Shown: positions 45,901 to 56,950 of the stretch, one piece after another | How the letters are laid out: every line of letters starts with the position of its first letter | Position numbering within the stretch: position 1 is the stretch's first letter | Assembly: GCA_028274465.1 (NCBI GenBank) | Contig: CM051457.1 | Location: forward strand, 63,798,899 to 63,862,898 | Source of the DNA: Plantago ovata | Lineage: Eukaryota; Streptophyta; Magnoliopsida; Lamiales; Plantaginaceae | Length of the DNA stretch: 64,000 bases | Reading direction: 5' to 3' | Position numbers and translations under genes: made by a program | The notes under the pieces: model-generated | Seen by the model: only the letters and a program-made list of their open reading frames with translations | The model's database searches: none | Told to the model about the DNA's origin: nothing

Positions 45901-48231
45901 ACAATTTCCATTCCATGAGGAGCTTGAGTAGCATCCTCCATTTGTTCATCCTGAAATAAATTATAGTTAGACACAAGTACTAAGCTGTCAAACTTAGTTT
46001 TTATACCAAAATTATTAACTACCTGCTGAGCAGGGAGTGTTGGTTCTGGTGCAGAGGCTTCAGCAACCATCTGACTTGCATCTTGAGAAGTCTGTAGAGA
46101 TAGTATAATATTAGCAAAAGAACAATTTTCAGAAATTGAAGTTTTACTGATGGTTGAATTAACTACCTGCTGAGGAAGGACAGGTTGTGGCTCAGTCCTT
46201 TCAGCATTAACAGTTTCTTCAGCTTCTTGGACTGTTTCTTCAGCAGACTTCTAGTTTTGCTCTATCTGAGAAAGCTGTGCGGTTTCAGCAATCTCCCTTG
46301 TCTCTGAAATGACAAGTTGAGCAGAAGCATCTTGACCTTTGAGCTCACTGCTTGTCATGAAGAGATCAATTGATTTGTTGGATGATTCTTCAATTTCCAA
46401 CTCCATTTGTTTGCTTAAACTTCCAGTACAAGCTGGACTTTATCAATTGATGTCTTGGGTGAACTTGGGCCAGTATTCTCAGCATCACGAGATGCGTCGT
46501 TGAATAATGCTTCTTGAGTTTCAGCAACTTCAGGAACTGGAACCATTGCTATTTCAGCAACTGGTCCTTCAGCAATCGTTGTTTCAGCAACTTGATGAGT
46601 TGCTTGTTCAGCAACCATCTTTTCAACAGCATCAGCAAGTGCCGCTTTTTGCAGATCAGCAGCAATGTCGCTTACTGGTTCCATGGTTGGATCATCTAAG
46701 TTATCTACAATGTAGATATCGGGGACTTGGGCAGGAATTTCATTTCCACTGCCTTGTGGTCTGTTCTCAGTAGAATTATCAACATTGAGTTGATTGTTGA
46801 AGGCTTCCGCAAACACTTCAACATTGCTGACATAGGCTTCAGTAATCACATCAGCAACATCTACTGGCAAATGCGTTTCAGCATTTGTCTGGGAATTGAC
46901 TGAGGAGTCTTGGACATGAGGGACTGACTGGCGAGCCAGTGTTTTCTTCCTTTTGTTGCTTGTCCGTTTCCTCTTAGGTACGGGGTTTGCTGATGACGCT
47001 GCAGTCTAAGTGTCATCATCAGCTTTCCTCTTTTTCTTGTTAGATTTCTCCAGTTTCCCAGAGTCATCTGTTGTTGCTTTTTCAGCAATAGGTGTTGTAC
47101 ACGTACCTTGTTGATTCTCTACAGTAGTTTCATTTGTGTTACCACCACCAACAGCAGTTTCATCTCTAAGTTGCTGAGTGGTAACATCTGCAGCTGTTGT
47201 ATACCTTTCTTGCTGGCTTGTGCTGACAACATTTGCAGTTGTTGTCTTCTTAGTTTTCTTTCAAGCAATCTTAGGTACATTCTGCTTGTAGAAAGATCTT
47301 CCACATTGCACACAGATTTCTTGATTGGCAATGGGTTTCTTAGCTGAATCCTGAAATGTTCAAGGATATAGCATATCTTGATTCCATACATAACCTGAAA
47401 GGAAGGTGAGACCTTGTTGTCTTCTACCTTTACCTTAAACTTAGTAACACAATCAACAAGCCTGTTGAAAATGTACTTAGCCCAATTAAGTTCCGTTTTA
47501 TTTTCATGGATATGCATCAGCAATGGCCATCTTCTCAGGCCTACTTGGTCAATTCCTCCAACTTGGGAGTCAAGAAATTTTATTAGTAGCAGAGCTACTA
47601 GACGAAGTGAATGGCAAAGATGCTTTCTCTTAACGTGCTTTGTCCAAGTCACGGGAGCTATCTCGCCTTTCTTCATTTTCTCATTTCTGATGTCACTGTA
47701 GAAAGCTTCAATTTCTTCGTCAGTGGCAGTGACGTCATCTTCAGTTCCAGTGGTTGGAATCTGAAATATCTCCGCTAAATCAGTCCATTTTAGGACGATT
47801 TGCGTGTTCTGAACATAAGAAAGGATCACTTTTTTAGTGACTCCATTACTGTCTGTGAGGGACTGGATTTCTGCATTGTTGTAGAATTCCATAGTATCAA
47901 TCATGCTCACTTGCTTAGTGCAAGCAGAGATAAAGTTCATGAGGCCTTGCTGCTTGATAAACTCAAGCGCCTCTTCGTTTTCGTCATCGAGTTCTTGTTC
48001 ATAAAAGTACCTAATGTACTTTTCTTTTGCAAACCCTCCCCATTGCATCATCATCTCACACTTTGCAGTGTCAAGATATGACGGAGGCATAGGTTTTTCT
48101 GAGATTCGGTCATTTTTCAACACAACTTTCGTTGTGTTTGTGGCCGGAGTAGTCACCGGAGTAGTGCGTGTTTCAGCACTGTCAACCTTTGACGACTTTG
48201 AGGACTTTGATGACTGTCTCTTGGGAGCCAT
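42975..48231 (-). pseudogene. Element F third ORF, nearly whole
   Basis: The best view of the whole ORF, about 1,750 codons from ATG 48229-48231 to the stop at 42975-42977. N-terminal domain 48231-47340; NLS-like and repeat region to about 46870; acidic region; three exitron-like segments (46166-46092, 46022-45951, 45872-45798); a helical domain (VSNWQRYRRMDFSDLHLHL); SIM-like ELVILTDDEEEE near 45330-45370; UIM-like EDYQRALQNSLLI near 44950-44995; then a long C-terminal domain (HGCWILKLEDLL, YEYFYLTTKDQEEDLLWL) ending near 42990 with Glu/Lys-rich helices. Lesions: shifts near 47270 and 46420, stops at about 47010, 46254 and 44895. No homologous family is known to me. Confidence 0.75.
45798..46166 (-). 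other. Three exitron-like segments in third ORF (element F)
   Basis: Minus-strand segments 46166-46092 (75 nt), 46022-45951 (72 nt) and 45872-45798 (75 nt). Each opens CAG|GTAGTT or CAG|GTAAAT and closes CTCTACAG, TTATTTCAG or CTTTTTCAG. All are stop-free and phase 0, at the same places as in C and, for the first two, in B. Confidence 0.55.
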
Positions 48232-49155
48232 TTCTTTTATAGAGCAAGAAAATGTGTACGAAAAGAGATAGTTTGCTTTTTGACCGGAGGTACAGTAGAT
48301 TCAGGCTAGAATTTGCAGAGAACGGAAATGTGAGTTAAAGAATTTTGTCATTTCTCTAACTCCTTCTTTATATAGTGTCTCTGGTGTGTGAGAAACTCAA
48401 TCGATTTGAGCTCTCAGCAAGGGTAAAACAGAGAAACACTGAGTTAGTGGAGCCTTTGCATTGAATGCGTAGTGGCCCACTAACTAAAACCGTCAGAGCA
48501 CTCTCTCTCTTTGTTTTGTTAGCCCTTAGATAAGTAACTCCTTTTAATCAATGGCCACGATTGAATTTCATGTCATGATTATTGCGAGTTTATCTGTGCC
48601 TGTTTAACATCACAAATTGATTTTACCGAGTATTAAGGGATAGATTGCTTGCTGAAATAGACAAGAATCTTTTCAGCGAGTTTGAATTAACAATCTAGAT
48701 ACTTGCTGAAAGTTCCCCCTTACTTAGATATCTCATAATTTCTTAAGTTTAAAAGATATTTCAGATTTCCCGTATCAGTAAATTCTTTTTGTACTTGAAA
48801 TATCCTTTGGTAAAATCTGAGAGATAAGCTTTGCTCTTTTTCTGAGTTCCCATCTCAGAAAATTCCTTTGATACTTGAATACCTGTTTCAGTATCTATTG
48901 ATTGTCTGAGTGCCGGTCTCATCAATCCTTAAGTTCTTTCTCTTACTGAGTGCCTGTCTCAGCAAGTGATCAAGTTTCCTAACAAATACCCGTTTTGAAG
49001 GAATTACTTGCTGAATGCCTGTTTCAGCAATCATGTAGTGACTAATCATTTCTTTGAAGAAATCAGTGACTGAGTCTTTTAGTCAGGAATACTTTGACTT
49101 GCTGAATACCTGTTTCAGCATTCTGCCAAGTGTATCCTTTATTGAGGTAGTTCAA
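48232..49155 (-). promoter_or_regulatory. Spacer before third ORF (element F)
   Basis: Same content as in C on the opposite strand: stem-loop array (48760-49126), LTR-terminus string at 48971-48986 (CAAGTTTCCTAACAAA on the plus strand), TATA box 48366-48374, CT-rich leader. No gene. Confidence 0.6.
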
Positions 49156-50290
49156 TCATCCAAGGTTATACCTTAGCATTGCGAACCTATTATCCGGTAG
49201 GAGCTTGGTGAAGATGTCAGCAAGCTGATCTTCGGTGCCTACTTTCACAACCTCAATATCACCTTTTTCCACATGATCTCTAATGAAATGATGTCTAATA
49301 TCAATGTGCTTGGTCCTAGAGTGAAACTTAGGATTTTCCGTAATTGCAATAGCACTTGTATTATCACAAAAGATTGGTGTTTTCTTTGCAGAAATACCAT
49401 AATCTCTTAATTGTTGCTGAATCCATAGGATTTGAGATGTGCAACAACCAGCTGCAATGTATTCAGATTCAGTAGATGAATTGGCGACACAAGTTTGCTT
49501 CTTGCTGAACCATGATATTAATCTTGTACCTAAAACAGACAAGTTCCAGAGGTACTTTTTCTATCAAGAGTTGATCCTCCATGATCAGCATCAGAATAGC
49601 CAACCAATTCAAGTCCAGAATCTTTAGGATACCATAATCCAACATTGACTGTACCTTTAACATATTTCAATCTTGATTGCCTTTTGTAGTGTGATTCTCT
49701 TGGATCAGATTGGAATCTTGCACACACACAAACACATACTGAATGTCAGGTCTACTTGCTGTTAGATACAAACAAGGAACCAATGAGCTTCCTATACTTG
49801 TGTTCTTCAACACTTTTGTCCTCTTTAGTATAGCCCAATTTGGTACCAACACTCATAGGGATCTTTTCAGGTTTTCATCCTCTTTGATCCTAAACTTTAT
49901 GAGCATTTCTTTCGCATACTTTGCTTGATTTATGAATATTCCATCTTTGAGTTGCTTGACTTGCAATCCTAGGAAATAATTCAATTTTCCCATCATACTC
50001 ATTTCAAACTTATTTGTCATGAGTTTGGCAAATCATCACAAAGTTGCTTGTCCTTAGATCCAAAATTATGTCATCCACATAAATTTGAACTAAGAGTATT
50101 TTACCATCATGGTTCATGGTAAATAAGGTTTTGTCAACTTCACCTTTCTTGAAACCATTTTCCAGCAAGAACTTAGCCAAGGTATCATACCATGCTCTTG
50201 GTGCTTGCTTTAGACCATATACAGCTTTCTGAAGCTTGTATACCATCTTGATTTCTGAGGGAAGTTCAAAGCCAGGGGGTTGTTCTAGGA
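49156..50290 (-). pseudogene. Element F RT (part) and RNase H
   Basis: Starts at the gap within RT (LEQPPGFELPSEIK), then YGLKQAPRAWYD and the catalytic IYVDDII near 50060; one T is missing after it and shifts the frame. RNase H has VGYSDADHGGSTLD, SSTESEYIAAGCC, CDNTSAIAI and DQLADIFTKLLP. Other shifts fall near 49860 and 49670. The stop is beyond 49156, where the shared LGLIELPQ end is also damaged. Confidence 0.88.
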
Positions 50291-50390
50291 NNNNNNNNNN
50301 NNNNNNNNNNNNNNNNNNNNNNNNNNNNNNNNNNNNNNNNNNNNNNNNNNNNNNNNNNNNNNNNNNNNNNNNNNNNNNNNNNNNNNNNNN
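50291..50390. other. Assembly gap (100 N)
   Basis: Exactly 100 N, a usual placeholder for a gap of unknown size. Left side is RT of F, right side is the middle of LTR E. At least the 5' half of F and about 90 bp of E are missing. Confidence 0.95.
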
Positions 50391-51237
50391 CTTAAACTGA
50401 CATACCTTCAAACTCTCTATACTGCCATTGATCCGTTCCAAGACTTAAAGCTTGAAAATGCTACTTGTGAAGAAGTAGAACAAACTCGGCTAAGAAATTA
50501 GTTATGTGTTCTTTCTTTCGAACAAGAACAAGTCTTGACACCAGAAACAATCAAACTTGTTTACTGCAAAGTATTCAAAGTTGTGTTTCTTAGATTACTT
50601 GTTGTAACTGAATAAGTTATAATTAAGTTATCTCACCCCAAAACTCTCTAACTGAAAATACACCCTTTCAGGCGTGATATTCAGGGGGAACTTAATAGAG
50701 CATAGTTTTGCTGATTAAAAGTACCAAGTTTGGTGGAGAACAAGGTTACATTCTCTAGATTAGGTTGGAGACGAAGCAAGTGTGCTTTGGTTTCTGTTTG
50801 AATCTCTCTAGATAGGAGATTGTAAGGAACCTCAATCATATCTTAGTGGATTCAGTCCTAGAAAGGACAAAGTGGATTAGTTGAGAGATTACGCTACTCT
50901 CAGATACCACTATAAAAGTGTTTGTGTGATTTACTTACTGTACCTAGTTTTCAGCAAATCATATCTGTCTGTACACAGTCACTCACATCACTTGCTGAAA
51001 CCTTTACTTACTGAAAGAGCACTTATTGTATCAAAGACTTCCGCTCTCTGATATTAAGTATCAGCAAACCTAGCTACTGAAAAGTAACTTACGCTTGCTG
51101 AGAAAGTTAAATATCAACAAACTCATTACTGAAAAGTAATAAGCACTTGCTGAGAAAGTTTTAAACGACGAAAGTTTGAAAAGACTATTCACCCCCCTCC
51201 CCCTCTAGTCTTTTCTTGTTGTTTAAAGGGACCAACA
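50391..51237 (+). repeat. Solo LTR E, right part
   Basis: Resumes near CTGCCATTGATCCGTTCC and ends GGGACCAACA, followed by ACTAT (51238-51242), the partner of 40378-40382. Left plus right plus the missing piece give about 1.6 kb, the length of F's LTR. Confidence 0.85.
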
Positions 51238-51242
51238 ACTAT

Positions 51243-54087
51243 TTTCCAAAACCTTCCTGAACTTAACTTTACTCTCTTTCAGGGTCAAAAGGAGACCACT
51301 AAAGTGGTTCACATCACTGAAGATCTTGAAGTTAGTTCAGAAGAACTCTACTCAAACTTAAAAAAGAATACCTTGACCAGAGTTGCTAAGTCTGTCAGCA
51401 ACTGGCAACGGTATAGAAGGATGGACTTCTATGATCTTCACCTTCATCTGTCCAATGGGAAAAAGAGAATCTCTTTACTGAGACTTGAGACGTTTTTACA
51501 CTCAATACTTCCAAAAGAGCTTACATATTCTCAGCTAATGAGCTCAAATCTGATTGCTCTAATCACATAGAATATGAAAGCAAAGTTCAAGAGTGCCTCT
51601 CCAGCTGAACAAGCTGTGATGCTCAAGGGTTCCTTTCTACCCATGGTGGCTGATCCCCACAAAATCAATGAAGAAGAGGAAGTTACAAGTGTTGCTATGT
51701 ACAAACATCTCGAGTTAGTCATACTAACGGACGATGATGAAGAAGAAGAGGATGAAAATATCCCAAAGGATGCCAGTGACGATGATGAAGGAAAAGGTTC
51801 TAAGGACAACAAGGACGATGATGATGATAATCAAGGTCCTAGTCCTGATGCTGGCGGAGTAAAAATGACAGTTGCTGAGACTGAAAATCAAAACACTGAG
51901 AATCAGCAAGCTGACCAAACTCCCAGTCAGCACCAAGAATCTACTCCCGCTCCTGCTGAGACAAGTACTCAAGCAACTGAACAAGTTGCTGAAACTGAAG
52001 AAGAGTATGCCAGAAAGCGTGCTGAAATGCACTTAAGCAAAGCTAAGCTTTTTGATGCCGAGTTAGCATTACTCGAAGCTAAGGTCACTGATCCAAACCT
52101 TGGAGAAGAAGAAATAGATGAAGATTATCAAAGAGCTCTACAAAATAGCCTACAGATTCATGCTAGACATACGCAAAATCTAGATATTGCTCAATCTTCA
52201 TGAGTGAACAACACGGAAGTCTCCTCCCTTCCACCTACTACTGGTGAAACTCCAGTTGTTGAGTCCAGAGAGTTGCCCTCAGCAACCACTCAACCAAAAG
52301 TGTCTGAAGCTAAAGATTTGGGAACCAAGGTTGCTGGCCTTGACGAATCTGATGACGAAGAAGATCTCTCTAACTTCTCAGCAAATGAAGAAGAAAGAAC
52401 AAAGTAAATTGAACCCACAGAGGTTGCAATTCCTCCTCCATCTCTCCAAACTGATGAAGGAGATGCTGAGAGAAGTCGCTTGCTGAGAAATGATGATCAA
52501 TTCGCTACTGAGATCAAAGCTCATTCAATTACTCCCTCTCTAGTGCCGTTTCCAAACGTTGAGGATTTTACTCTCAGAATAAAGGCACTAATGGTTGTTC
52601 ACAAAGCATGCCAAGAAGAGGATGATGCATTGCTTGCTGAGAGTCCGCTTAACATTGGTAAAATACTGGCTACAGTGCTGAAACGCACTACTTCACTTAC
52701 CATAGCTCATAAAGACATCAGTCTACACCACAAAAGCTATGAAGAAGATGTCAGTCAAGCACTCAAACTTGCTAAAAGTGCATTGAAAAAGGCTCAGGCC
52801 ATTATTGAAGAAAAAGTCGACAATGAGCGCAGACATGAGGAGCATTTGGCTTGTACTAAGGTAGAACTCTCTAAGCTAACCACAGATCAGCAATGCATAA
52901 TTCTAAAATACAACAGCCTTGAGTACTCTTGCTGAAAATTGCAATGAGTTTTTCTCTCTACACATAAGACCGATGATGCAATTCATGTCTAAGGGGAAAG
53001 ATAGACAAAGAAAGTATTCAAGATCAAACAAACCCTCTGCTGAAGCGCCTTTGATACTGCCTGGTCCACCTCCCACAGAACCTCTTGCTGAAAAAGAGCA
53101 AAGTTCTAAGAAACGAGCTGAAACAGATTCTGAGAGAAGTTCAGCAAATCCAAAAGGAGAAAAACTGCTGCTGAAACTCAAGAATACTGTCACACTGAGA
53201 GTCATCAAAATCTAAATGAAGATGATGATAATGATGATGACCAAACAATAGCTCAAGCTATAAGAGCTAGGCCTATCTCTGCCTTAACTCCATCTGGCCA
53301 ATCCAAACACTTCTATTTTGACTCAAGATCTTCAGCAAGAGATCAAGAAAATTCTAAGTCAAGAAGAAAAAGGCAAAGACAGGAAGAAAAAAGGCCAGCC
53401 AGCATTGCAATTGGCACTGGCATTGAATATACAAAGACCAGCAATGAGGAAACAACTCAGAATGTGATCAGAAACCTACATCGTTGCTGGATCATAAAGC
53501 TGGAAGATCTTTTGGCCAATGATTTCTTTCCAATTGCTGTACTTAATCAAATGTACACTTGGATTGAATTAAAAGTGCAAAGAAAAGAAAGGGATCCTCC
53601 TCCCTACCCAAGGAACATTGCTGCAAAATGGATGAACTTAGAGATCTTAGTAAGAAGAGCTTCTATCGGCAAGAAGATAAAACAAGAGCCCGATTTAATC
53701 AAACCGATAGATGTTGCTTACTACAGTCATCCTTTAACCAAGAAGTCCAAGAAGAAATATGGCTTGATTCCTTATGAGTATTTTTATCTCACTGCCAAGG
53801 ATCAAGAAGAAGATCTTCTCTGGTTAAGAAAGATTCATGCCAACAAGGGCAGTTCAGATACTCAACTTCTCCACGCTAGCAATGGGGGCATGCACTTGTG
53901 GGTACTTCACTACAGAGAAATGAATGGTGAAAACCATCATTATACTGGCTGCAAGAATGCAAGGATTATTCAACTTGAAGTCCGTAAGCTACTTGAAGAT
54001 TACGAGAAGGAATGTGTTGAATTTTCTGCGCTTGCTGAGAAGAGTGTAAGGGAGATTCTTAGGAAATCTTCTGCTGGAATAGCTTAA
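51243..54087 (+). pseudogene. Element C third ORF, C-terminal part
   Basis: It begins with the right part of exitron-like segment 3 (to 51282) and then reads in phase: SVSNWQRYRRMDFYDLHLHL, KSASPAEQAVMLKG, SIM-like LELVILTDDDEEEE (51709-51750), acidic/Gln-rich linker, UIM-like DEDYQRALQNSL (52117-52152), then the C-terminal domain (RNLHRCWIIKLEDLL, YEYFYLTAKDQEEDLLWL) to TAA 54085-54087. Stops at 51568-51570 (TAG), 52201-52203 (TGA) and 52405-52407 (TAA) and shifts near 52920 and 53210 inactivate it. SIM and UIM bind SUMO and ubiquitin in known proteins; here this is motif resemblance only. Confidence 0.75.
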
Positions 54088-54348
54088 GTCCATTGTAAAA
54101 ATCTTTGTTTGTTTTGTTTGCTGATTATTGTAGTTATCTCTGAACTTTCTTGTAAACTTACTGAAAGATAACTATCAGCAATAAACTTTTGACTCTTATT
54201 GGTTTTTGATTATGCAAACTGCTTATGCTTACTGTTTTATTATTCAAGTATGCATGCATTAATCAACTAATATATTCAACATCATAAACCTCTAAAAGGG
54301 TAACAATTAATTTATCCATGGATTGCTGACATCAAAAAGGGGGAAATT
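54088..54348 (+). promoter_or_regulatory. Element C 3' untranslated stretch and polypurine tract
   Basis: 260 bp after the third ORF, ending in AAAAAGGGGGAAATT (54334-54348), the PPT. The same sequence precedes F's LTR on the minus strand. Confidence 0.85.
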
Positions 54349-55842
54349 TGTTAGGAAACTTGTAAATTTTGATGAGCAATTAACCGTGCTAAATTAAGGA
54401 AAGTCCAGTAACTAGTACTTTTAAGGTCCATAGGAATTTAGAATTTTAAGTACATTGTAAAAGAGGAACGTTTGCTGAACACTTAGTGTAGGTACTAGTT
54501 AGGTGCTTTAGTTTTGCTGATGATGTACTTTGTTTTTACAAATGAACTATTCAAGCACTAGAACCGCTCAGAAACTTGAAGATTAGAAGACTGGAGACTT
54601 ATGAAGAATTCTGAGAAAGGTATCTACAAAGGCACATGTTGCTCAGAAAGTGGAAATTTCAGCAATAGCTCGCATGAGTGAAAATCTATATAACAGAGTA
54701 GGTTGTGCTTGCTGAAACTAAGACTGACCGCTTGCTGAAAGTACTTGCATTTTGGCTCCAACGTTCACATTTGAATTCGATTCAAATGAACATTAAATGC
54801 AAAGTAAGCATGCGAAGAACATGAATACTAGAAGACAAATGAAGGACGCTGCTGAAAGTACAAAAGAAAGATAGTGACATCTTAAGGAACAAAGCCTTAG
54901 AATTAAAAATTCAAACGGCTCCCTTGATTCACTATAAATAGAGGTCATCCGGCAAAGAGTTGAAGTGTGTCAACAACGTGATCAAACTCTCACTTGTGCT
55001 TAAACACTCAATCTTCCATACTCTTTACTGCCTATTGATCCGTTCCAAGACTTAAGCTTGCAACAAAAGCTACTTGTGAAGAAGTAGAACATTCACGGCT
55101 AAGAAATTAGTTAAGTGTTCTTTCTTTCGAACAAGAACAAGTCTTGACACCAGAAACAACTTAACTTGTTTATTGAAAAGTATTACAAGTTGTGTTTCTT
55201 TAGATAACTTGTTATAGCTGAAAACGTTATACTCACGTCATCTCATCCCAAACCTCTCGAACTGATAAACACCCTTTTTCAGACGTGAAATTCAGGGGGA
55301 ATTAATCAAGCATAGTTTTGCTGATTAAGTGTCCCAAGTTTGGTGGAGAACAAGGTTTAGTTCTCTAGTTAGGTTGGAAACGAAGCAAGTGTGCTTTGGT
55401 TTCTAAAGAATCTTTATAGATAGGTGTTGTAAGGAACCTCAAGCTTATCTTAGTGGATTCAGTCCTAGAAAGGACAAAGTGGATTAGTTGAGAGATTACG
55501 CCACTCTCAGATACCACTATAAAAGTGTTTGTATGATTTACTTTACCACATTTAGTTTTCAGCAAGCTTTACTTATTGTACACTGCCACTCTGCTCACTT
55601 GCTGAAACTAGCACTCTCTGAAAAGCACTTATTGTATAAAGACTTCCGCACTCTGTTTTTAAAGTACCAGTAAAACTCATTACTGAAAAGTAACTAGTAC
55701 TTGTTGAGAAAGTTAAGTATCGGCAAACTCATTACTGAAAAGTAATAAGCACTTGCTGAGAAAGTTTTTAAATGACGAAAGTTTGAAAAGACTCTTCACC
55801 CCCCCTCCTCTAGTCTCTTCTTGTTGTTTTAAGGGACCAACA
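54349..55842 (+). repeat. Element C 3' LTR (1,494 bp)
   Basis: TGTTAGGAAACTTG to GGGACCAACA with TATAAATA at 54933-54940. It matches the 5' LTR with only scattered differences. ATTTG (55843-55847) follows, and then gag of element B resumes. Confidence 0.92.
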
Positions 55843-55847
55843 ATTTG

Positions 55848-56940
55848 AGAAAACTCTGAGCAAACAGCAAGAGAAATTACAAAATGCTGAACTTTTGACT
55901 AAGCAAACTACTGAAAAGTACGTTATGCTAAGCGTTGAGTCAGAAACGAAAGATGCTGAAATATTGCATCTTAAAAAGCTGATTGCTGAACCTACAGAGA
56001 AAAATGCTCAAATGGCAATAGAATTGGAAGAATACCAGTCTTTAATTCTGAAGTTACTTGCTGAAATACAAGAGATGAAAAAGATGAAAGTCAATTTCAA
56101 ATCTTATGCAAACGCTAGTAACACGCTAACTGAACTAAATTCTTATCTTAGAGATCCATCTCAGAAAGAAGGTTTAGGTGCCACTTACGAAGGTGATGAC
56201 GTGATACTCTTGAGTAAAGACAAGTCACCAATAACCTTTGTTCGCACTACTGATAGTGGTCAACCAGAGCGCTATCAAATTGGTCAATCTAAGGTTGCTG
56301 AGATAAGCAATCAAGTACCTATGACCAAGAAGCCCACTGTTGCTACTCAAAGTAACAAGAATTCAAAAGGTAAACAGGTTGTTGAAAAGCAATCTGATCA
56401 CAAAAAGGATGTTGAAAAGGTAATCCGCCAAACAAGTTTCTGAAAAGCAATTTGTTAGGCCTAAGGCAAGATTACTAATAAAAGTAATCAGAAGACCTTT
56501 GCTAACAAACCTTAATCAAGTAAGGATGCTGAGACAAAGACTCAGGATACTCCGAAAAGTGGACTTGGTTACAAGAACAAGCAAAATCAACTTTTTCACG
56601 AGTATAAACGGAGTCAGCAAAGATACTTCAAATTAAGAGCTGAACAAATCCAAGCCTAAGAGTACTAACAATACTCTGAATTCTAGGACTAGAAGGAACC
56701 TTGCTAGAAAAGAACTTACTGAAAAGTATATTCAGCAAAAGGGTAAACCAAACAAGACACCACATCAGAAAGTGGCCTTGACCAGCAATGTTCAAAAGTC
56801 TTTTGGTTCTAAACCATCTAGTTCCTCAGCAAGTAGAAAACAAGTCAAGATTGAAAAAGTGAAGACTTGGGTTTCCACTGGATGCTTTCTTAAACATGTT
56901 AATGGACATCCAATTCTGGATAATTAACTTGTTTGCTCTT
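55848..56940 (+). pseudogene. Element B gag, C-terminal part
   Basis: Continues gag from 22985 once C is removed. Lys/Glu-rich, probably coiled-coil segment (ILHLKKLIAEPTEKN, SYANASNTLTELNSYL) open to TGA 56441-56443, then decayed Lys-rich sequence with shifts, down to GHPILDN-TAA at about 56915-56928. It parallels 32560-33614 of element C. Confidence 0.82.
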
Positions 56941-56950
56941 GATTGTGCAG

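Larger units (their letters stand above)
41063..50290 (-). mobile_element. Element F: inverted SIRE-like copia copy, 5' part lost in gap
   Basis: Read on the minus strand from the gap: RT, RNase H, spacer, third ORF, PPT and 3' LTR. It sits inside LTR E. Gag, protease, integrase and the 5' LTR (about 6 kb or more) would lie in the 100-N gap that follows, so the gap length is not real. The right-hand TSD of F cannot be checked. Confidence 0.85.
22986..55842 (+). mobile_element. Element C: SIRE-like copia with large third ORF, carrying D, E and F
   Basis: A near-complete copy: 5' LTR, PBS, gag, pol, spacer, third ORF, PPT and 3' LTR. LTR boundaries are TGTTAGGAAACTTG and GGGACCAACA. The 5-bp duplication ATTTG (22981-22985 and 55843-55847) and the match of both flanks to one gag sequence show that it inserted into element B. 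Its own length without the nested D, E and F is about 15.4 kb. Every gene in it is broken. Confidence 0.92.

Noticed and set aside
41063..50290. Minus-strand ORFs as independent host genes
   Set aside because: Each matches the pol or third ORF of elements B and C in order; they belong to the inverted element F.
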